This document shows, in pieces, positions 42,901-47,368 of a DNA stretch of 47,368 bases (its first letter is position 1; the number at the start of each line of letters is the position of its first letter). The notes under the pieces are model-generated. The model was not told where the DNA came from, ran no database searches, and saw only the letters and a list, made by a program, of their open reading frames with translations. The position numbers and the translations under genes are program-made. The DNA comes from Plantago elongata. Its lineage: Eukaryota > Streptophyta > Magnoliopsida > Lamiales > Plantaginaceae. The DNA is taken from NCBI GenBank assembly GCA_036897095.1, contig JAYMSP010000556.1, forward strand, positions 1 through 47,368, in the 5' to 3' direction.

Positions 42901-45900
42901 ACATGTATGCTACTTTTTAATGGAGGATATAGTAGCATCCACATCATAGTTCATTTTACAACATTCTACATCCCCTCTGTAAAGCATGGATAAATAAGAA
43001 TGTTTATGCAGAAAGGTTCAGTTACCTGTAAGAGGTTTGGGATCCATCGCCTATTTTTTTTAATGGTAGTAGAACAACAGCAAGAGCTTCATTGTCCTGG
43101 CCAATAATTTTTGCCCCTTTTACCGTTCGAGAATTAGTTTCCAACCGGTCCAACACTTGGCAACCTGAACATAAGACAATGCCAATAAACACTTCCAATT
43201 CAACGATCTGGTAAAGTCATAATCAGATGATAAGATTTGATGTAGAAAGGTCCATTTCAACCATTCCAGGTCATCTCAAGATCAAGATGAATGTCTGGTA
43301 TTAGAGGTATAATTTTCTCAGGGAAGCATACAAACTGTCATATATACAAGCTCCATATTTATAAATTTAATGCGAAGAAGATGATAACCAAAATACCAAG
43401 GAAGATTACCATCATCTGTACCTGACTGTACAACGGCACCCTGACTTGGAAAACCTGGAAAATTCGCATCCACCAAGTCACTGTCTGCTGTCAAGTTAGC
43501 TCCATCAGAATGAGGATCTGGCGAGCTCCTTAAAACCTTAGTTTCAGCATTGACTGGAGAACAGGTTCTACCTGTAAGCCCATCCCAGTTAGATTCACTC
43601 AAATGTATCTTAAAAGCATTAGGACAAATGATATAAGACTTACTCTCTGGACTTGGAACGGTAAACCCGCCAGGCTTTTGAGCATTAACATTTTGCATTG
43701 GAGATGCATCAGAACATTTTGGAGATGCAATTGTGACAGAATGAGGTTCCTGATCATTATAGGTCAAACAAAGTGCATGAATATATGAGCAGAACCAAGG
43801 GATCACAGAGACTATAGAACCAAAAACTAAACATATATACAACGACTGCTCTACCTCTACTTCAGTGATGATCTCTTTCACAAACGGATGTTCAAGAAGA
43901 GCAGGCCATGTCAGCCTGTTTTGCGGAACCTGTTCCCATGGAAGTACGATTAGTTAATCATGAGAAAGAGAAACCAGACCCGTTGCACGTGTATTGACGT
44001 GTAAAAATCACCTTGTTCAACAAACCCTTCAGGAAGCTTCTAAAATTTGAGCTCATAGTATCTGGATATTTAACAGGATCCTGAAACAAGTCCATGAAAA
44101 ACATAAGACGGTCAAAATGTGTGCCATAACAGACAGGAGATAGGTGTTAGTTACCTTAATAATGTGCCGGACTAGTGCATAGACAGAATTAGTATAAAAT
44201 GGAGGCTGTCCAACAAAGAGTTCATACCTGCATAAATTCCATGGACCTTAATCAAAGAGTAATAAGTAGAAAGGGAAATGAAAGAGGCCAACAATGGAAA
44301 CAAAAACACAAGGTTTGGACATCCTTAATGCACCACAAAACCTTCATCATCATAAACTTAGCTAGGCTACAAAGCAGGTTCTGAATACCCATAATATTTT
44401 TCATCCCCAGCCAAATAGACCTTAAGATTATTCCTGCTCTCCGCTCAACTGAATAATGTCCCACAGGCTAATAGGGAGTAATGGTGCAAACTATACCTTT
44501 TAAACAACTGATATTGCTAACTAACGAGAATAAATGATGGACATTCAATGCCTACAGGCTACTATAGTCTATAGATAAGCATATTTTGTTGGCAATTAAG
44601 TGAGTCACCTTAAGTTATGCTTTACTGGTCTACCTATATAAAGTTCACGACTGAATATGTATCAATTTGAGAGAGGCCACTAGAGAGCATAGTATATGAC
44701 TGGACTAAAGTAGGATAACTATTTGGTTTCAATTTTGCTCACCTATTCTTATCAGTTTAAACTTGACTTTTTTGGACTCCTAACCATATGTCTATATAGG
44801 ATTTTTCCAAGCGAATACCATAGGCAGGTACAGAGACCAAATCATTACCCTAATAGAAGTGACAACAATGATCATTCATATGACAAGAAAGTAGGTTCAG
44901 AATGTTCATTTTCTTTAATAAAATAGAAGAATACATCAGAATTAAAGAATATCACTGTGAATCCCCTTGTTGACACTGATTTGGGAACGGTAATACTCAC
45001 AGAATTACACCAAGGGACCACAGGTCAGCAGTGTGGTTGTATGGCTGCTCTCGTACCAATTCTGGGGCCATGTACAATGGCGTTCCTAATGTAGTTTGCA
45101 ACTAAAGTTAGGAATCTTTTCACTATCAGTCACAACATGATAAGGAATAAAATAAAAGGCTGGGTTTACTTAAAGACAGTGTACCTTTTATAGACCTCAA
45201 GACGACTGTGTTTGCAGACATTGCTCGTGCAAAACCAAAATCACAAAGCTGTTTAATAGGAAGTGACAAAACCAAGAATAAAATATAAGATGTCTGGCTG
45301 ACTGTTGGTTACTACAGAATAAAGCTCACTGTCAAGTGATGATATGGCTGCAGAATCCAACAAAATGATAAGATCACAGTAAAGTTTGGTGAGCATTATA
45401 TTATGTGAAATTGTAAAGAATTAGTTATAGGATTCAAATTTGCCAGGGTTACAATATTTTTTATGAGAATTCATTCTTTAGACTGCCCAGAAAGTGAAAC
45501 TTTAAGCTTTAAGAAGAACGGGGAGAGTATAATACGCTTTAAGAAAAACAGAGGGAGTTATATAAAGTGCTCTTTGGAAGCATGTTTTCAGGATCAGGAT
45601 CAGGACCATAATGGGTGAGATGTGGTTTAAGTGAAGGTAAGACAACAGGATAATAAACCTTGACAATGGATCCTGCACCAATGAGGATATTTTGTGGCTT
45701 CATGTCTCGATGAATAATACGGTTTGAGTGAAGGTAATGCAATGCCTTGACCTGAAAAATGATGGAAAAAATGGTTAGACACTTTAAGCTATCAAGAAAC
45801 TTTAGTAGCAAGTACCATGCGAAGTGCACAGTTTATGTGAACTGAATATCTATCAAATGTTAAGAAGTAATATCAGAGGGGAAGGTATATGATGTTGAGT

Positions 45901-47056
45901 ACCAGCTGTTTTGCAATTGCTTGAACTTGTTCCTCGGGAAGGCACTTGTCATCCTCGAGAATTTCAAAAAGTTCCCCCTACATTAGAACAGATACTACTT
46001 AACCTCCATGTTCTGAATGTAACACACTTTCAAGATCACAGTTGTGCAGGGTGGAGAAAGAATTTGATAACAAAGATGGTGTGAGAGGGAAGTAACAATT
46101 ACTTGTGCGAATTCTGTTACAACACAAAACTCCTGCGCGCTTTCAAAGGAATCCAGCATTGCTATTATATTTTCGTGCTTCAGTTTCCTCAGAATCTGCA
46201 GCAGTATTTCATGACAGTTAAGCACTAATACAATTGTATCAGTCAACAATCGTAAACTTGCTGAAGCTACACAAAGAGGTAACACATGTTACTACTAGAC
46301 TAAGGACTAGGAGAATGAAGTACTTCCTCTGTCCCAAAACTATAATTATGCTTTACCTTTTCCATCTGTCCAAATTGTAGATACGTATCTCATTTAGATA
46401 TGCAACATTAACAAATTTGTCCCAGCTTAAAGTTGAAAATTAGTGACAAAACACATATACCAATGTTCCACTCGAATAGCCTCCCTGTAGAGGTTGAAAC
46501 CGGCCACGAGCAAAACGAGTATCAGATAATTGATGTAAATTATGACTCCACACCTCTATAAGTCCGAGCACACATATAACAATGCTTATCTATCTAGTTC
46601 TTAGTCATTTGATTATAAAGAATTTATTGGAATACAATAGTCCGTTTAGCTCGATTTTAGCTTCTTATAAATTCCGAAGTTACTAACCTACACCGATTCG
46701 CAAAACATGAATTCAAATCTATTTGGAGAAACTTACGACCGGATAACCTCTCAGAAAAACGAACTGCAGTGCAATTATTCAAACAATAGAAGGAGTAATT
46801 ATAGTACCTCAATCTCCTGCCTCAAATTGAGAATGTCCTTCTCACTTTTGCCATGTTTAGGGATAAACTTCATAGCAACAGTCTGCAAATAGCAACAGAA
46901 CAAACAGCAGTGAGCCAGAAAACCTAGTCCGAGCAAAACGCAATGGCATAATCTCCGTGAACTGACCTGGCCGGTGAACTTCCGGCGACCTTTGTAAACC
47001 TTCCCGAATGATCCTTCGCCTACTAGCTCAATCACATGGTAATTCTCCACGCCCAT
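36918..47056 (-). CDS. TIO: Serine/threonine kinase FUSED-type (TWO-IN-ONE), complete
   Basis: Twenty-one exons: 47056..46967, 46882..46808, 46195..46103, 45977..45903, 45751..45659, 45248..45185, 45085..45001, 44227..44155, 44080..44012, 43929..43855, 43749..43410, 43164..43026, 42584..42413, 42096..41998, 41917..41375, 40482..39325, 38847..38614, 38031..37888, 37723..37643, 37557..37369 and 37160..36918. Phases agree and give 1377 codons plus stop, close to known plant FUSED proteins. The kinase domain (about 1-264) begins [18 protein letters not shown], with Lys35, HRD at 125-127, DFG at 145-147 and APE. A variable linker follows, then a long helical ARM/HEAT-like C-terminal half (such as [17 protein letters not shown]). 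Family knowledge: TIO in Arabidopsis binds kinesin-12 and drives phragmoplast expansion in cytokinesis, notably in male gametophytes. The donor of the eleventh exon could instead lie 12 nt upstream. A 5'-UTR intron is likely at 47154..47066. Introns carry a SINE and MITE sequence but the frame is clean. Confidence 0.93.
41061..41159 (-). mobile_element. tRNA-derived SINE inside a TIO intron
   Basis: Read on the minus strand, a tRNA-like head contains an A-box-like GCAGCTCAGTTGGTAAGACG and, ~30 nt on, a B-box-like GGTTCGTGTCACC. Then follow TTTAGCTGTTT and a tail of about 16 A. The perfect 16-bp duplication AAACCACACAAGTAGT flanks it (41046-41061 and 41160-41175), sharing one base with the tail. 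Total body about 99 bp. It lies in the intron between exons 15 and 16 of TIO, in the same orientation as that gene. A-tail plus long target duplication indicates LINE-driven retroposition. It is too truncated in its 3' half and lacks an acceptor-stem fold to be a tRNA gene. Confidence 0.85.
42616..42822. mobile_element. Stowaway-like MITE inside a TIO intron
   Basis: A 207-bp element with TA on both sides (42614-42615 and 42823-42824). The left end reads CTCCCTCAGTCCAAAAACGA, and the right end, read inward, reads CTCCATCACAAACCCGTTGT. It lies just upstream of the exon 13 acceptor on the minus strand, about 31 bp away. Confidence 0.7.
46323..46400. mobile_element. Stowaway-like terminus in a TIO intron, partner end not found
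   Basis: After TA the sequence CTTCCTCTGTCCCAAAACTA has the form of a Stowaway left end. A GAAGGAGTAAT string near 46789 could be a very distant right end, but that would make the element unusually long (~470 bp). Only the terminus is claimed. Confidence 0.35.
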
Positions 47057-47335
47057 TGTCTACTGCTGCAAAATTGAAGTGACATTAGCATAAGATCAAT
47101 CAATTCAACAAGTTTGATATCATTCAAAAATGTTCATCATCAGTAGATACATACAGAGTGTGATTGATCTTCTTCGATGGAAATCGCCTGGAGAATCAAC
47201 CGTAGCTGGAGATGAATCTGTATTTTTAGAGAGAGACTGAAGTGTGATGGGAGGGGAAATGAGAATTTGAAATGTTTGGTCCTACTTTGAGATTTTCAAA
47301 CGTCACAAAATTAGAAATTTTGAATAAAACTGTGA
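47057..47335 (-). promoter_or_regulatory. TIO 5' leader with a probable UTR intron
   Basis: On the minus strand an upstream ACTCT|GTATGT donor (intron from 47154) and a TTTTGCAG acceptor (to 47066) frame an AT-rich intron of about 89 bp just before the ATG. A CT-rich leader (CAGTCTCTCTCTAAAAATAC) lies at about 47222-47241. A clear TATA box was not found. Confidence 0.45.
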
Positions 47336-47356
47336 CCCCCCCCCCCCCCCCCCCCC
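47336..47356. repeat. Homopolymer run of 21 C
   Basis: Twenty-one consecutive C on the plus strand (G on the minus strand), about 280 bp before the TIO start codon and 12 bp from the window edge. Such long C/G runs are rare in AT-rich plant DNA. The length is prone to sequencing error. Confidence 0.95.
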
Positions 47357-47368
47357 ACCGCCTTCCTC

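Noticed and set aside
45490..45560. Two GGGGAGAG/GAGGGAG strings in a TIO intron as another Stowaway element
   Set aside because: Both resemble right ends only, and no matching left end was found, so no element boundaries can be supported.

Overview
The window is plant nuclear DNA from a eudicot. Evidence: GT/AG introns throughout, a plant-type fused NADH-glutamate synthase, the plant FUSED/TIO kinase, LRK10-like receptor kinases, an F-box/FBD protein, long AT-rich gene-free DNA and Stowaway/Tourist/Mutator-like miniature transposons. An asterid (for example Lamiales) is a guess from general impression only. Exon borders were set by eye from homology, GT/AG sites and phase arithmetic.

Layout: (1) 394-877, minus: 5' part of a polypyrimidine tract-binding-protein-like gene (RRM1) running off the left edge, with no in-frame ATG. 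(2) About 1,027-10,684: a receptor-kinase cluster built from two tandem copies of one head-to-head gene pair. Each ~4.7-4.9 kb unit holds a minus-strand LRK10L/WAK-like kinase and a plus-strand Lr10-type kinase sharing a 342-438 bp intergenic promoter. Of four genes only the last (8,745-10,684) is intact. One minus copy is a single nucleotide from being open, and the other two are clear pseudogenes. (3) 11,177-11,494, minus: mitochondrial succinate dehydrogenase assembly factor 4. (4) 12,562-22,288, minus: complete 19-exon NADH-dependent glutamate synthase (2,203 codons plus stop), all exon phases consistent. (5) 22,640-34,031: ~11 kb without a recognisable gene, holding several MITEs, a Mutator-like element and two isolated promoter-like motif clusters. 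(6) 34,032-35,879, minus: F-box/LRR/FBD gene with one apparent 1-nt deletion. (7) 36,918-47,056, minus: complete 21-exon FUSED-type kinase TIO (1,377 codons plus stop), whose introns carry a Stowaway-like MITE and a tRNA-derived SINE with a perfect 16-bp target duplication. A run of 21 C lies near the right edge.

The genes do not form a pathway. GLT1 (plastid ammonium assimilation), SDHAF4 (mitochondrial complex II assembly), TIO (cytokinesis) and PTBP3-like (RNA binding) are housekeeping-type, while the LRK10L cluster and the F-box gene are fast-evolving families. The two housekeeping genes are free of frame breaks over ~10.7 kb of coding sequence, whereas about nine breaks fall in the other genes. 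This argues for real gene decay rather than uniform sequencing error. I found no clearly new molecular system; the most unusual structures are the duplicated divergent receptor-kinase pair with its juxtamembrane micro-exons, and the SINE insertion.
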